In this document: in pieces, positions 26,067 to 36,202 of the stretch | Position numbering within the stretch: the first letter of the stretch is position 1 | How the letters are laid out: every line of letters starts with the position of its first letter | Source: UBA7236 sp044227505 | GTDB taxonomy: Bacteria; Bacteroidota; Bacteroidia; Chitinophagales; BACL12 | Length of the DNA: 64,000 nucleotides | NCBI GenBank assembly: GCA_044227505.1 | Contig: JBGAWP010000009.1 | Span: forward strand, 27,363 to 91,362 | Direction: 5' to 3' | Notes under the pieces: generated by a model | The model's database searches: none | What the model saw: only the letters and a program-made list of their open reading frames with translations | Told to the model about the DNA's origin: nothing | Position numbers and translations under genes: made by a program

Positions 26067-26678
26067 TTAACCGTTAATTTTTTTCCTTTCTTCATCCAGA
26101 TCAGGCATCGAGGAGCGGGGATCTATCTGAATATTTTTTGAAACAAAAATTTGGGGTATTGTTTTTAAAAATATAACAATGTCCGATTTTAAAGATAAAT
26201 TCTTTACATACAAACAATCAAATTTTAATCTTTCATCCCAGGAGGCATTGTTGCGCCCATTAATTTGTGCTAATCCCGTAATACCGGGACGAACATGATG
26301 TCTTATTTTTTCATGTTCATAATAATAAGGGAGATACTTTATTAAAAGTGGTCTTGGACCTATCAAACTCATATCGCCTTTCAGGATATTAATCAATTGT
26401 GGTAATTCATCTAAAGAGGTGCGCCTTAAAAAGCGACCCACTGCGGTAAGTCTGCTGGTGTCACTTACATTGATATTATTCAGCGGTTTCATAGTGGTGA
26501 ATTTATAAATAGTAAAAATTCGTTCGCCCTTCCCGACTCTTTGTTGTGCGAAAATAATTTTGCCTTTAAAGGATAATAAACACAAAATAGAAACTATAAT
26601 AAAAACAGGGGATAATAATAGTATCAAAAACAAGGAAAACAAAATATCTATCAGCCGTTTAAAAAATTTAATGTACAT
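26067..26678 (-). CDS. pglC: Initiating phosphoglycosyltransferase (PglC-type bacterial sugar transferase)
   Basis: 203 residues, the small monotopic class. A re-entrant hydrophobic helix lies at about 12-35 (with S-P in the middle), then Q-Q-R-V-G-K-G-E and the catalytic pair D90-E91 in S-L-D-E-L-P-Q. The signature G-D-M-S-L-I-G-P-R-P-L follows. It transfers a sugar-1-phosphate from UDP-sugar to undecaprenyl phosphate at the inner membrane, starting the repeat unit. Its start overlaps the end of the preceding glycosyltransferase gene by 11 nt. 25913-26066 downstream (154 bp) shows nothing recognisable. Confidence 0.93.
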   Translation of the reverse strand: MYIKFFKRLIDILFSLFLILLLSPVFIIVSILCLLSFKGKIIFAQQRVGKGERIFTIYKFTTMKPLNNINVSDTSRLTAVGRFLRRTSLDELPQLINILKGDMSLIGPRPLLIKYLPYYYEHEKIRHHVRPGITGLAQINGRNNASWDERLKFDCLYVKNLSLKSDIVIFLKTIPQIFVSKNIQIDPRSSMPDLDEERKKING

Positions 26679-27963
26679 CTGATGTTGTTGAATTTTCAGA
26701 ATTTACTGCAGGCTTTGAAGTGTGTTTTTGCAATAATTGTTCAATTAATTCTAAATAAGATAGTGAGAGTTTATTCCTGTCAAAGTATTTTTTCGCATAG
26801 AGGTAACCGCTTTCACCCTGACTTGTTATTAATGCTTTGTTTTGCAGATAATATTTTACCTTGGCAGCAAAGTCGATTGGATCTTCCGGAGTCACGAAAA
26901 TTCCAGCGCCTGATAATTCTATTAATTCTTTGGAAATACCATCAATTGCCATCAATATCGGTTTTTTGCATGCCATATAATCGAAGGTTTTGTTAGAATA
27001 AACGGTTTTGAAAATTTCAATTTTTTTCAATACGGAAATGCCGATATCTGATGCTAATATATACTTTAAAGCGTCTTCCTTGGCTACAGAATCAAAAAAT
27101 AGTATATTTTTAAGTAGCCTCTCTTTTGCAGCTTGTATAAGCATATTTTTTTGCATCCCATCACCTATAAGTATAAAAACCACGGGTTCTTCTATTAATA
27201 ATTCTGCAGCCTCTATTAATTGAATAAGGTGATTGGCGAAACCATGTGCGCCAACATAACAAAGTACAAGTTTGTCCTCAACACCTAATTTTTTTCTAAA
27301 CTCTGTTCTGTTAAAATTTGCGTGTAATTTATCAGCAATATCAAAATCTGCTGCATTGGGAATGCAGATGATTTTTTCGGCGGGGATATTTTTTTGTTTT
27401 ACAAGTACTTCCTTCATTGCCGGTGTTACAACATTTATCAATTTAGCTTTATTATAAATAGTCCGTTCCAGCCGATAAGAAAGGTTTATCATAAATTTAT
27501 TTTTTATGATCCCGGTTTCAATTGCCGACTCAGGCCAAATGTCGCGAACTTCGAATAACATTGGAATGCGTTTAAAAAAGTGTAATACCAAGGCTATGAA
27601 CCCTACAGAGAGTGGAGGTGAACTCACGATAATAAGATCATATTTTTCCCGTGCTTTAAATAAACCTCCAAAAATTCCTGAGAAAACAAATGAAAAATAA
27701 GCACGCAAACGTCCTCTGAAATTATTATTATAAGAATCAGATACGTGGGTTCTGATTACTTTTATATTCTCTGAAAATGCATCTTCAAACACGTATTTTT
27801 TGTTGTATTTCGGATTGCGAATACCCTTTGTATAATGTGTCATTCCGGCTACAACAGTAATTTTATGTCCTTCTTTTGCCCATATTCTCGCCATTTCGTT
27901 CCAGCGTAATCCACCTGGGTCATCTTTTTCCTGAAAATATTGATGTATGAGCAGAATATGCAT
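26668..27963 (-). CDS. Glycosyltransferase family 4 (WbuB-like)
   Basis: 431 residues, GT-B fold. The N-terminus I-L-L-I-H-Q-Y-F and D-D-P-G-G-L-R-W-N-E-M-A is followed by F-E-V-R-D-I-W-P-E-S. The C-terminal nucleotide-sugar half has P-N-A-A-D, G-D-G-M-Q-K and F-D-Y-M-A-C-K-K-P-I. The D-I-W-P-E-S pattern fits the WbuB branch. It probably adds the second sugar to the lipid-linked bacillosamine-type residue, since its gene overlaps pglC by 11 nt; the sugar cannot be read from the sequence. Confidence 0.88.
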   Translation of the reverse strand: MHILLIHQYFQEKDDPGGLRWNEMARIWAKEGHKITVVAGMTHYTKGIRNPKYNKKYVFEDAFSENIKVIRTHVSDSYNNNFRGRLRAYFSFVFSGIFGGLFKAREKYDLIIVSSPPLSVGFIALVLHFFKRIPMLFEVRDIWPESAIETGIIKNKFMINLSYRLERTIYNKAKLINVVTPAMKEVLVKQKNIPAEKIICIPNAADFDIADKLHANFNRTEFRKKLGVEDKLVLCYVGAHGFANHLIQLIEAAELLIEEPVVFILIGDGMQKNMLIQAAKERLLKNILFFDSVAKEDALKYILASDIGISVLKKIEIFKTVYSNKTFDYMACKKPILMAIDGISKELIELSGAGIFVTPEDPIDFAAKVKYYLQNKALITSQGESGYLYAKKYFDRNKLSLSYLELIEQLLQKHTSKPAVNSENSTTSDVH

Positions 27964-27964
27964 T

Positions 27965-29857
27965 TTATTTTTTTGTGATAATTGTTTTCAGCGACCTGGT
28001 TGGTGTAGAAAATTGTAATTGTGTTGAGTTTGTTTTAATGCCATAATCAGTTGATGTATAACTTTCTACAAACAAAGATTCTACAGGAATTTTATTTTCG
28101 TCAACCACGTCAATATTAAAATTAGATAAAAAAGAGTCTGAAATGTTCCATAATTGCGTCCAATACCTTTGAGAGGAGTTTTTTAAAGTATCGGTAATTT
28201 CCCATTCTGCTTTTCCTTTCCGTTTAATCACTTGTCTTGTAATTACATCTTCAATCCCTGCAGAAGGATAAATTTTTATTTGCGCTGTAAAAATAAAACT
28301 ATCTGATTCAAATTTTACATTTCCGTTAATTTTCTTTGGCCAGTTGTAAAAAATAAACCTGGCTCCTTTTTTCATAATATCTTTCCCTTGGTATAATATA
28401 GTATTGTGCGATCTGCTACCGAAAAAGAAATTCCGCTCCTGATCTGAGGTATTATACATATATGTTCCGCTGTCGTGAAGTATGTTTTCTCCATTATGCC
28501 AGACATCAAGATGCAACATGTCGGCCTGTGCGGGGCGGTTTTTAAGTTTTGGACACCACAAAAATGTCATTGCATTTTCTTCAAGAGCAACATAATAACC
28601 TTCTTCATTAAAATTTTTGCATTCCGATTGGATGGCATTTTGTTTAATCTCTAAATTATTAAGATTAAACCAAAATATATCTTCGTAAATATGTTCAATG
28701 ATATTGTAATTTAATGCAGCAGCCAAAGCCTGTATTTGCGGATAATAATTTAGATAGGGTTCACTATTTAGTGGGAAAAAAAGTGAGCCGTCGTTGTTGC
28801 CAAAATTTGGTAATTCACCAGTTTTTTTATTCCCAATAAAACTCAACATAAAATCAACTGATTTTGTTAACCTTTGTTTGACGTTATTTTCAACATTGAT
28901 GTTATTTAGTGTGCATAGTTGCAAAAACCAGGTGCTTAATTGCATTGCCACACGTTGATAATTAAAGGAATGTTGGATGTAGGCTCCATCAGTATCAAAT
29001 TGAAAAATAATTTCTTTTGAAAAAATTGAATGCCCTTTTTTTATCCATGATTCTGATTCTTTAAATTGCGGGAATATTAAACCAACGGTAAATAAAGCGA
29101 GAGATTCGCTGAGAAGATGGTTATTCCTAACAAAGTTTTTTGAAAAATACAATTCGTTATCAATGTGTTTAGTCTGTTGATAAATACTGTTTGTAATAAT
29201 ATCTCTATAATAAGTATTTAAGGTGGTTGATTCGGAATAATAATGTAATGCATAGATCCAGTTCAGAAGTCTTATTGCGATCTCCTGACTGGATATATAA
29301 TTTGGCCCCTGACCATATGGATTAGAAATAATCCAGTTTTCAATTTCTGCAAATACAAATTGTGAAGAATCTTTTGTGAAGTGATGATCGTATCTTATAA
29401 TATCGTATATATAACAAAATCGGGAAAGTTCCCATACGAATTTTATATCACCATGTTTAGATGAAAAATCGTTTAATTTACTCCAATGTGTATCTGCTGA
29501 ATAGATATACCCTGAATTGGGATTAAAATGCCACTTGTTTGTGGCATTTGCTATAAATTGTGAAGTTTGAAAATAGGGATATATACCTCCAAAAATTTGT
29601 TCAGCTGTTATTTTAATCAAATGATCATTTGTTTTAGGAGCTGCAATATTATTTTTACCGGATATGAAAAAGGTTGCTTTAGTCCTCAAAGAAATTGCAT
29701 GTGTTGTTTTTTCTGCTTCAAATGTTGAAATATTTATACCAGATTGTTTAAGATGTATTTTCTTTTTTAATGTATAAATAAGGCGTTTAATAAAATAACC
29801 TAAGCCATATTTATTTACCAGCCATACCTTATTTCTTATATTTTCAATAAAAATCAA
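27965..29857 (-). CDS. Heparinase II/III family (polysaccharide lyase-like) protein
   Basis: 630 residues. An N-terminal alpha-toroid region runs to about 380 with E-L-S-R-F and N-H-L-L-S-E-S. The central P-N-F-G-N-N-D-G-S and the C-terminal beta-sandwich (M-L-H-L-D-V-W-H ... S-R-S-H-N-T) match the heparinase II/III fold. No Sec signal peptide is evident, as is common for members inside capsule loci. The start is a TTG at 29857 overlapping the upstream stop as TTGA, which suggests translational coupling. It may act on the polysaccharide being made, but lyase activity is not assured. Confidence 0.8.
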   Translation of the reverse strand: MIFIENIRNKVWLVNKYGLGYFIKRLIYTLKKKIHLKQSGINISTFEAEKTTHAISLRTKATFFISGKNNIAAPKTNDHLIKITAEQIFGGIYPYFQTSQFIANATNKWHFNPNSGYIYSADTHWSKLNDFSSKHGDIKFVWELSRFCYIYDIIRYDHHFTKDSSQFVFAEIENWIISNPYGQGPNYISSQEIAIRLLNWIYALHYYSESTTLNTYYRDIITNSIYQQTKHIDNELYFSKNFVRNNHLLSESLALFTVGLIFPQFKESESWIKKGHSIFSKEIIFQFDTDGAYIQHSFNYQRVAMQLSTWFLQLCTLNNINVENNVKQRLTKSVDFMLSFIGNKKTGELPNFGNNDGSLFFPLNSEPYLNYYPQIQALAAALNYNIIEHIYEDIFWFNLNNLEIKQNAIQSECKNFNEEGYYVALEENAMTFLWCPKLKNRPAQADMLHLDVWHNGENILHDSGTYMYNTSDQERNFFFGSRSHNTILYQGKDIMKKGARFIFYNWPKKINGNVKFESDSFIFTAQIKIYPSAGIEDVITRQVIKRKGKAEWEITDTLKNSSQRYWTQLWNISDSFLSNFNIDVVDENKIPVESLFVESYTSTDYGIKTNSTQLQFSTPTRSLKTIITKK

Positions 29858-31107
29858 TACTTATTCGGGTTTGGAGGAATGTTTGATATTTTTATATTCT
29901 TCAAGTTCCATTCTCTGGACTGAATATGTGAAAAATTTGACGACGCATTGTTAATGTTTGTTTTCGGCCTTATTTTACTTTTTGAAATTATAATTACCGT
30001 TAACAATATTGGAAACAATAGTTGACCGGGACCGAAACAATCTTCAGATACGGAAATTACAAGAAAAGGAATATAACTTATTAAATGATTATTGCGGTAC
30101 AGGTATTTCAATCCTAAAAATATTTTTCTAAAGAATATGAAGGATAGAACGCCAAAATTTAAAAAGATGGTGATATAGGTGTTATGTGTCCCGAACCCTT
30201 GTGTTTCAAAAAATTTATTGAGACTCACCTGTGTATTTTCGTATCCTGAGCCGCCGGGATATAAAGATTGTGGAAAGTCTTCTGGAATATGGCGAAGAAA
30301 GGCAATATTGAGATTACCCCTGAATGAATCGTCAGATACACCCATTTCGTGCAATTTTGCCCTGCGGGTAAGAGAAAGGTCTTCGGATTTACTTAAAATA
30401 AAAAGAGCAAATACTATCGAAAGAAATGACCAGTAAATTTTGTATTTGATATCTGATTTTATAATTGTAATAATAATAAAAATTGATACGCCAATAATGG
30501 AAGACCTTGATCCGGAGCCAATGACTAAAATAATTAAAATTGCCCCTAATAAAATGAAAAATATTCGTTTTAGACTTTCTTTTTTAGACCAATAAAATAT
30601 CATCGGAATGCTGCAGGCGGCCGACCATCCAATGGTTCTGGATTTCAAGCCCATTCGTTCTAAATTTGGATTTGTGTAAAAGTCAAGTGAGATATACTGT
30701 GGATTTAACAGCAGTGGTAACAAATATACAAGTAATGGAACTGCACAAAACATATACATTTGTTTTAATACGGTTTCTTGATCAGGATACTTTATACATA
30801 AATGTTTCCAATAAATGTATATTACATTGAAATAAAGCAGGAAGCCTAAAGCATCTGATACATGTTCGTTAACATATGGGCTAAAAAACGCCGTTAGAAT
30901 ATACGTATAAAGCAGTAAAGTGTTAAACTGGATAACATTCTTATCCAGATGTTTGTAAAAAAGCAATATTAAAAGAAACCCGAATCCTGCTCTTTCATAG
31001 TCCAAAGTAATACTGAATAATATTGCAGTAGTATACGATAGCGTATGCAATATTGCAAAAATATAAAACAGGATTTCAAAATATGTCTTATTCGATTTAT
31101 ATACCAT
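29854..31107 (-). CDS. wzy: Wzy-type O-antigen polymerase/ligase, multi-pass membrane protein
   Basis: 417 residues from the ATG at 31107, preferred over a TTG at 31128. About ten transmembrane segments are visible. A larger periplasmic loop lies in the second half with R-G-N-L-N-I-A-F and G-G-S-G-Y-E-N, followed by G-F-G-T-H-N-T-Y, typical of the Wzy_C/O-antigen ligase domain. It should polymerise lipid-linked repeat units in the periplasm. The start lies inside the 3' end of the preceding glycosyltransferase gene (11-nt overlap). Confidence 0.82.
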   Translation of the reverse strand: MVYKSNKTYFEILFYIFAILHTLSYTTAILFSITLDYERAGFGFLLILLFYKHLDKNVIQFNTLLLYTYILTAFFSPYVNEHVSDALGFLLYFNVIYIYWKHLCIKYPDQETVLKQMYMFCAVPLLVYLLPLLLNPQYISLDFYTNPNLERMGLKSRTIGWSAACSIPMIFYWSKKESLKRIFFILLGAILIILVIGSGSRSSIIGVSIFIIITIIKSDIKYKIYWSFLSIVFALFILSKSEDLSLTRRAKLHEMGVSDDSFRGNLNIAFLRHIPEDFPQSLYPGGSGYENTQVSLNKFFETQGFGTHNTYITIFLNFGVLSFIFFRKIFLGLKYLYRNNHLISYIPFLVISVSEDCFGPGQLLFPILLTVIIISKSKIRPKTNINNASSNFSHIQSREWNLKNIKISNIPPNPNKY

Positions 31108-32200
31108 AGGCTTGGTATAATTTAGCAATCATTTGTTCAACAGAAAACCTGTTTATAGTATTTTGCCTTTTAGCGAGGAATACCTGCTGGTACTGCATAT
31201 ATTCCAGTAAAAGTAAATTGATATTCTCCGCGAGGTATTTGGGAGTCAAGTTATTATGATCTGAACAAATAGAAGGATATCCAACTAACACTTCTTTTAA
31301 ACCTCCTTCGCCACTAGTTATAACCGGAATTCCTTGCGCTAAGGCTTCAATAACTGACACTCCAAGTGCCTCAGCGCGAGCCGGAATAACTAAAATGTCG
31401 CAATTTTTCATCAAGTCAAATAATACTGGTTGATTTAAAGCCCCCATTATTTTAATTTGAATGGTATCAGGTAGTTGTGAAATTCGGGCTTTTAACTTAG
31501 CATCAATTTTTGACGGGCCAGCTACATAAATTGTATGTATTTCCGGTAAATGATGCGCCGCCTCTATTAAAAGGTCCAGCCCTTTTAAATAATAATTGTT
31601 CCCTACAAATAACAATGTGCCATTTTTATTATAATTACTCCGTCCTGTAATTTTAGAAGGATCTATACTTTTGTAAATCACTAAACATCTGTCTTGATCG
31701 AGTTTGTATTTATCTAATAAAAAATTTCTTGTGAAATTACTATTAAAAATTATGATGTCAGCTTTGTTTATGGAACGAGATTCTGTAAAATTTCTTAAAA
31801 AATGACGTATAGAGCCTTTTAGGTTTATTTGATGTAAATCAGAAGAGGCAGTGTAATAATCATTAACTTGGGTAATGGTTTTATCGCCAATTTTACCAAA
31901 GTATAGATATGGAAAAGTATTATTGAAGTGAATAATAATGCGATTTTCCGGATAATTATTGATTACTTTTTTTGCTTTTTTCCATAACCTATAGTAAACG
32001 AAAGATTTGATATAGGTTTTTTTTACAGTTATAATATTTTGATCGGGATATTTACAATCGGAGGTTATGATCTTGAATTTGATCCCATCCTGTTTATAGA
32101 ATTTATGTAAAAGGCGGGCAAATGTAGCAGGCCCTGATTTTGGATTATCAAATACACTTGTGATGAATATTATTAAAGGTGGTTTGGAGGAATGGCTCAT
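31097..32200 (-). CDS. Glycosyltransferase family 4
   Basis: 367 residues, GT-B. Early T-S-V-F-D-N-P-K-S-G-P-A-T-F-A and the C-terminal L-F-V-G-N-N-Y-Y-L-K-G-L-D-L-L and V-I-P-A-R-A-E-A-L-G-V-S-V-I-E-A-L-A-Q-G are clear GT4 motifs, including the E-x7-E donor-binding pair. No membrane segments. It adds one sugar of the repeat unit; the donor is unknown. Confidence 0.88.
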   Translation of the reverse strand: MSHSSKPPLIIFITSVFDNPKSGPATFARLLHKFYKQDGIKFKIITSDCKYPDQNIITVKKTYIKSFVYYRLWKKAKKVINNYPENRIIIHFNNTFPYLYFGKIGDKTITQVNDYYTASSDLHQINLKGSIRHFLRNFTESRSINKADIIIFNSNFTRNFLLDKYKLDQDRCLVIYKSIDPSKITGRSNYNKNGTLLFVGNNYYLKGLDLLIEAAHHLPEIHTIYVAGPSKIDAKLKARISQLPDTIQIKIMGALNQPVLFDLMKNCDILVIPARAEALGVSVIEALAQGIPVITSGEGGLKEVLVGYPSICSDHNNLTPKYLAENINLLLLEYMQYQQVFLAKRQNTINRFSVEQMIAKLYQAYGI

Positions 32201-32220
32201 TGATATCTTTTGAAACTTGA

Positions 32221-33306
32221 TCAGGAGTGCGATAAAGGCGCCTCATTTTTGTTCCGGTGTTTTAAAAAGAGAGGACCGAAATCAGCCCACGAATATTCTT
32301 TTAATTGTTTAAAATTACTTTCCCCATATACTCGAAGTGTTTCGAGGGGTGTTGATAGTGCTTTTTCAATTATTTGTTCAAAATTAGTAGGTGTAAACAA
32401 TAGATCTTTTTGAAATTTTAACCTGTCGTTGATTACGTTGGATACCGGAGCTACAATTGCTTTTCTAAATCCCATCGCCATTACAACAGATCCGGAGTTT
32501 TCTATTTCAAGAAAAGGCAGTATGACGATATCGGCGGCATTGTAATAATACTGTAGTTCATCTTTGGCAATGAATTTATTCAAATAATGAATTCTTTCAT
32601 CTTGGATAGCTGTAATTTCATTATTTAGTTGCATGTCCATACATTTACCTGCAATTAAAATATACAGATTGGGATCGTTAATTTCCTTAATTTTATATAA
32701 ATATTCAGGAATGCCTTTATACCGTTTAATTGAACCAAGTGTTAATATAACCTTAACATTTTCTGGAATTTTTAATGTTTTTCTTGATTCATCGGCAGAT
32801 ATTTTATTTGGATAAAATTCTGTATAATCACCCATTCCAATGAAGTGCACTTTTGTTTTATTTATGCGAAATTTAGCACAGTAATGTTCAACACTTGCAG
32901 GTGAGGTTACCCGTATGAAATTTACAAGATGTCCAAAGGATTTCAACACAAAAAATTTTAATTTACTGTTTTTCCTTTTATGAGGCATCATATTGTGAAT
33001 TGTGCATGCAAGTTTGATTCTCAAAATATATTTACATATTAATATTTGAAAATAAAATAATGGTAAATTGATGTATGTAAGTAAAATATTTCTTCTAATA
33101 TAATAAGATTCAATCCAATCAAAATGGATATAATCTGGTTTATAGCGTAATGCAGAACGAATTATACCCAGAAATCGGTCATTAATGCCTGTAAATGCCT
33201 CAATTTCCGGTGTCCTGTTTAATCCTTCTATCATCAACAATTGTGTCGGATCTGCTTCGCCTGCTACGGGTAAACATACGATCACAATTTTTTTAATATT
33301 ATCCAT
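32221..33306 (-). CDS. GT-B glycosyltransferase
   Basis: 361 residues. The N-terminal half has Y-I-H-F-D-W-I-E-S and T-I-H-N-M-M-P-H-K. The C-terminal half has L-G-S-I-K-R-Y-K-G-I-P-E and L-P-F-L-E-I-E-N-S-G-S-V-V-M-A-M-G-F, consistent with a GT4/GumK-like enzyme. It lies 20 nt from the next gene in the run of transferases. Donor and acceptor cannot be assigned. Confidence 0.78.
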   Translation of the reverse strand: MDNIKKIVIVCLPVAGEADPTQLLMIEGLNRTPEIEAFTGINDRFLGIIRSALRYKPDYIHFDWIESYYIRRNILLTYINLPLFYFQILICKYILRIKLACTIHNMMPHKRKNSKLKFFVLKSFGHLVNFIRVTSPASVEHYCAKFRINKTKVHFIGMGDYTEFYPNKISADESRKTLKIPENVKVILTLGSIKRYKGIPEYLYKIKEINDPNLYILIAGKCMDMQLNNEITAIQDERIHYLNKFIAKDELQYYYNAADIVILPFLEIENSGSVVMAMGFRKAIVAPVSNVINDRLKFQKDLLFTPTNFEQIIEKALSTPLETLRVYGESNFKQLKEYSWADFGPLFLKHRNKNEAPLSHS

Positions 33307-33317
33307 TTGCAGATCAG

Positions 33318-34613
33318 TTAACCCGGTTTGTTATTCTTACCTCCAATAGTATTTGCAATTGCGGCGCCAATTTGTTGAAATGATTGAACAGGAAATTGTG
33401 AGCGTATCTTTAAATTTAACTCCATATATCTCGAATTTGTGGTATCTGAGATTACATTTTCAAGGTCTTCAACAGAATTAATGGTATTTGATTCGCTTTG
33501 ATCTATCAGATATTTTTTATTTTGATACTGGTTTACAAAATTAAATACATTTAGTCTTTTATGGTTATCCGCTTCGATATTTATAATAAAAGATGGGCAG
33601 TTGGTGTGGCACACTTCCAATCCGAGAGTAGTGCCAATATGAAAAAATGCAAGAGCTCCTGAGATATTCTGAAATTTTTGATATATATCAGAATCACTTA
33701 CGGATAGGTCCTTTTGCCTGAAGTTATCATCTAATATAATGTTAGTATAATTATTAAGGATCTTGTACTTCTCCCAATTTTTATTGTTTGGGTAGGGCCT
33801 TACAACTAATACCGCATTTTTATTGATCCGTTTTATTGCTTCACTTATTTTTTGAACAAGTGCTATTTCTTTATCTATTAATGACAATATCCCAATTCCA
33901 CAACCATAGTAATAATAAGGTTTAGGAAAAGTGGACTCCTTAATGTTATTTTTGAAATTGAATAAGTAGCTGAGTTGGGTTGAGCCGGTAACATGAATTT
34001 TATTGGAATTAATTTGTTGAATATTAATGAGGTCATCTTTTATGCTCTCACTCCACACTAGATATTCCGCTTTTTTTGAGAACCTGGTATGTTTAAATGC
34101 ATGATCCCAACTGTATACATATATAAAGTTATTTTTATGCTCCTTTATAATCCTAGAAAATAAATGATCATCGTAGATCTCTGTTAAGCATAAAAACGTT
34201 GTGATATCATCTATTTGAGTTTTTTTACTTACAGCAATGAGCTTTAAATAAAGGTCGTAAGATATTATATGTGGTAACCATCTATGTAACGTAAGTAAAA
34301 AATTTGCTTTTTTCCGAATTTTCAGGTTTTCAATATTCCCTTTTTTAAACTCTTCCATTAAATAATAATTCTGCCTGGACTTGGGCAATTTTCTCAACAA
34401 AAAATATACCTTTTCCAAAATAGGGGTGTAGATTCCAGCTTTACGTTCATTTATGATTCGATACTCCATATTTTCAGGAATATGTGCCTTTACAGTTTCT
34501 TCATGTTCCTTGCGAACAAATATCACAATCTGATAATAGTTATTTAATTCAACGAGTAAACGGCGAATGTCGTTTCTAAAATCAAAAAAATATAACATTA
34601 TGCCTAGTTTCAT
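33318..34613 (-). CDS. Surface carbohydrate biosynthesis protein, putative GT-B transferase
   Basis: 431 residues without signal peptide or clear membrane helix. I recognise no exact family. The middle contains Y-S-W-D-H-A and a segment (V-W-S-E-S-I-K-D-D-L) where capsule glycosyltransferases of the CDP-glycerol / KDO-transferase fold place their second domain, followed by H-V-T-G-S-T-Q-L. The C-terminal half has V-V-R-P-Y-P-N-N and F-H-I-G-T-T-L-G-L-E. Such proteins often occur next to neuA/neuB genes, so transfer of the nonulosonic acid is a possible role (inference only). It overlaps wzx by 4 nt (ATGA). Confidence 0.55.
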   Translation of the reverse strand: MKLGIMLYFFDFRNDIRRLLVELNNYYQIVIFVRKEHEETVKAHIPENMEYRIINERKAGIYTPILEKVYFLLRKLPKSRQNYYLMEEFKKGNIENLKIRKKANFLLTLHRWLPHIISYDLYLKLIAVSKKTQIDDITTFLCLTEIYDDHLFSRIIKEHKNNFIYVYSWDHAFKHTRFSKKAEYLVWSESIKDDLINIQQINSNKIHVTGSTQLSYLFNFKNNIKESTFPKPYYYYGCGIGILSLIDKEIALVQKISEAIKRINKNAVLVVRPYPNNKNWEKYKILNNYTNIILDDNFRQKDLSVSDSDIYQKFQNISGALAFFHIGTTLGLEVCHTNCPSFIINIEADNHKRLNVFNFVNQYQNKKYLIDQSESNTINSVEDLENVISDTTNSRYMELNLKIRSQFPVQSFQQIGAAIANTIGGKNNKPG

Positions 34614-36145
34614 AACAATGGTTTATCGGGGATTGCTTCTGATTCTTTTTTGTTTTGAATAAACAAATATATTTTTTCTGATTTTAAGGTCTTATATGTA
34701 ATAAATATTAAAGCGAATAAGGATATGATCATTAAAATTATGATGGCGAAATTTAGATTTAATACATAAGATTTTATGGTGTAGATAATTAAAGAAAATG
34801 AAATTATTCCTAAAGAATTATACAAAATGTTTTTTGTATAAATTAATTTTAGATCCGCTTTTAACTTATTTATTGTGATATAATTAATGTAAAAGTATTC
34901 AAGAATTATTTGAATTAATGTTCCGATAATTACACCTGGAAATCCCAGTATAGATGTTAATATTACACTTGCGATTAGATTTATACTGACTGAAAAAACT
35001 GAAAAATTTAATATATTACTAATGTTATTGGTGTAAAACAGAGTTCTGTAATAAGGGCTATATAAAGTTGTGATGCATAAGGTTACCATACTTATTATTC
35101 CCCAATAAATGTAGCTATTGTATTCCGTGGTTCTTAACCATATCCACAACGCTTCTTCAAAAAAGATACTCAATAAAGCTATAATGGATAAAAAAATAAT
35201 AAATGTCGGCCTTATAATTCTTGCAGAAAAAGAACTGAAATTCTCCCTGTTTAGTTCGAAATTATATTTTGATAATTGTGGTTGAACCACGGGATATGAA
35301 ATAGCAAGTATACCCTTTAATAAAAAATAGGGTTTAGTAATAATTGCATAAATCGCAACTGCTGAAACACTGAAGAATGATGCAATTATCAGTTTGTCGG
35401 CTTGCACAGATAAAAAACTAATTATTGAGAATAAAAAAACCCTGTAATTGTACTGTATATTATTTACTTTAAATAAGGATCTATTCAATATCAGCCTTAT
35501 TGGGATATTTCTGATAAATTTATTTTTCCAAACTAACAGCAGATCAAGCGATAATGAAAGTAATGAAATGCCTACCATTGCAATTGCAAAGTGTATCAGC
35601 GGAAACGATTTATTTAAAAATAGATATAAAACAAGAATTAACGTTGATGCGATTGGAATAAATTGAAGTATATTGCGCTCGTGGAAACAATTGTTTGCAT
35701 TTAATATATTAATTGGGATGGAACTTATTGTGAGAATTACCGCATTAATAATTGCCAGGATGAAAAGACTAAAACTTAGATCCTTAGCATCAACTGAAAG
35801 TTGAAAAAGGGAGGTGCTGTTAATACCGATTATTAATAAAATGAAGACTATCAATATGGATGATATAATGTTAAAAGTGATCCCGGCACTCAATGCTGTG
35901 GAAAATTTATCTTTATCCTGATCAGTTTCATATTCTACTACATACCGGAATATTGATTTTGAACCCCCGAAATCGAAAGAGGCCATGGATGCTGAGAGAC
36001 TGAAACTAATGAGGTATAAACCATACATTTCGTTACCATAGGCATTCAGACATGCAGGCAACGACAACAAACCGGCAACCATTTTTGCCAGATACATTCC
36101 ATAATTACTAAAAATATTTTTGGAAAGTAATTTAAGCCCCGACAT
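34610..36145 (-). CDS. wzx: Wzx-type lipid-linked oligosaccharide flippase
   Basis: 511 residues with about 12-14 transmembrane segments over the whole length and a MATE/MOP-like start (L-L-S-K-N-I-F-S-N-Y-G-M-Y). It should flip the undecaprenyl-linked repeat unit across the inner membrane. Flanked by transferases and 57 nt after the HAD phosphatase gene. Confidence 0.88.
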   Translation of the reverse strand: MSGLKLLSKNIFSNYGMYLAKMVAGLLSLPACLNAYGNEMYGLYLISFSLSASMASFDFGGSKSIFRYVVEYETDQDKDKFSTALSAGITFNIISSILIVFILLIIGINSTSLFQLSVDAKDLSFSLFILAIINAVILTISSIPINILNANNCFHERNILQFIPIASTLILVLYLFLNKSFPLIHFAIAMVGISLLSLSLDLLLVWKNKFIRNIPIRLILNRSLFKVNNIQYNYRVFLFSIISFLSVQADKLIIASFFSVSAVAIYAIITKPYFLLKGILAISYPVVQPQLSKYNFELNRENFSSFSARIIRPTFIIFLSIIALLSIFFEEALWIWLRTTEYNSYIYWGIISMVTLCITTLYSPYYRTLFYTNNISNILNFSVFSVSINLIASVILTSILGFPGVIIGTLIQIILEYFYINYITINKLKADLKLIYTKNILYNSLGIISFSLIIYTIKSYVLNLNFAIIILMIISLFALIFITYKTLKSEKIYLFIQNKKESEAIPDKPLL

Positions 36146-36202
36146 TAGTTAAAATAATGATTGTTTTGTATTCAACAGTTACAACACTTGATTTTAATTC
36201 TC

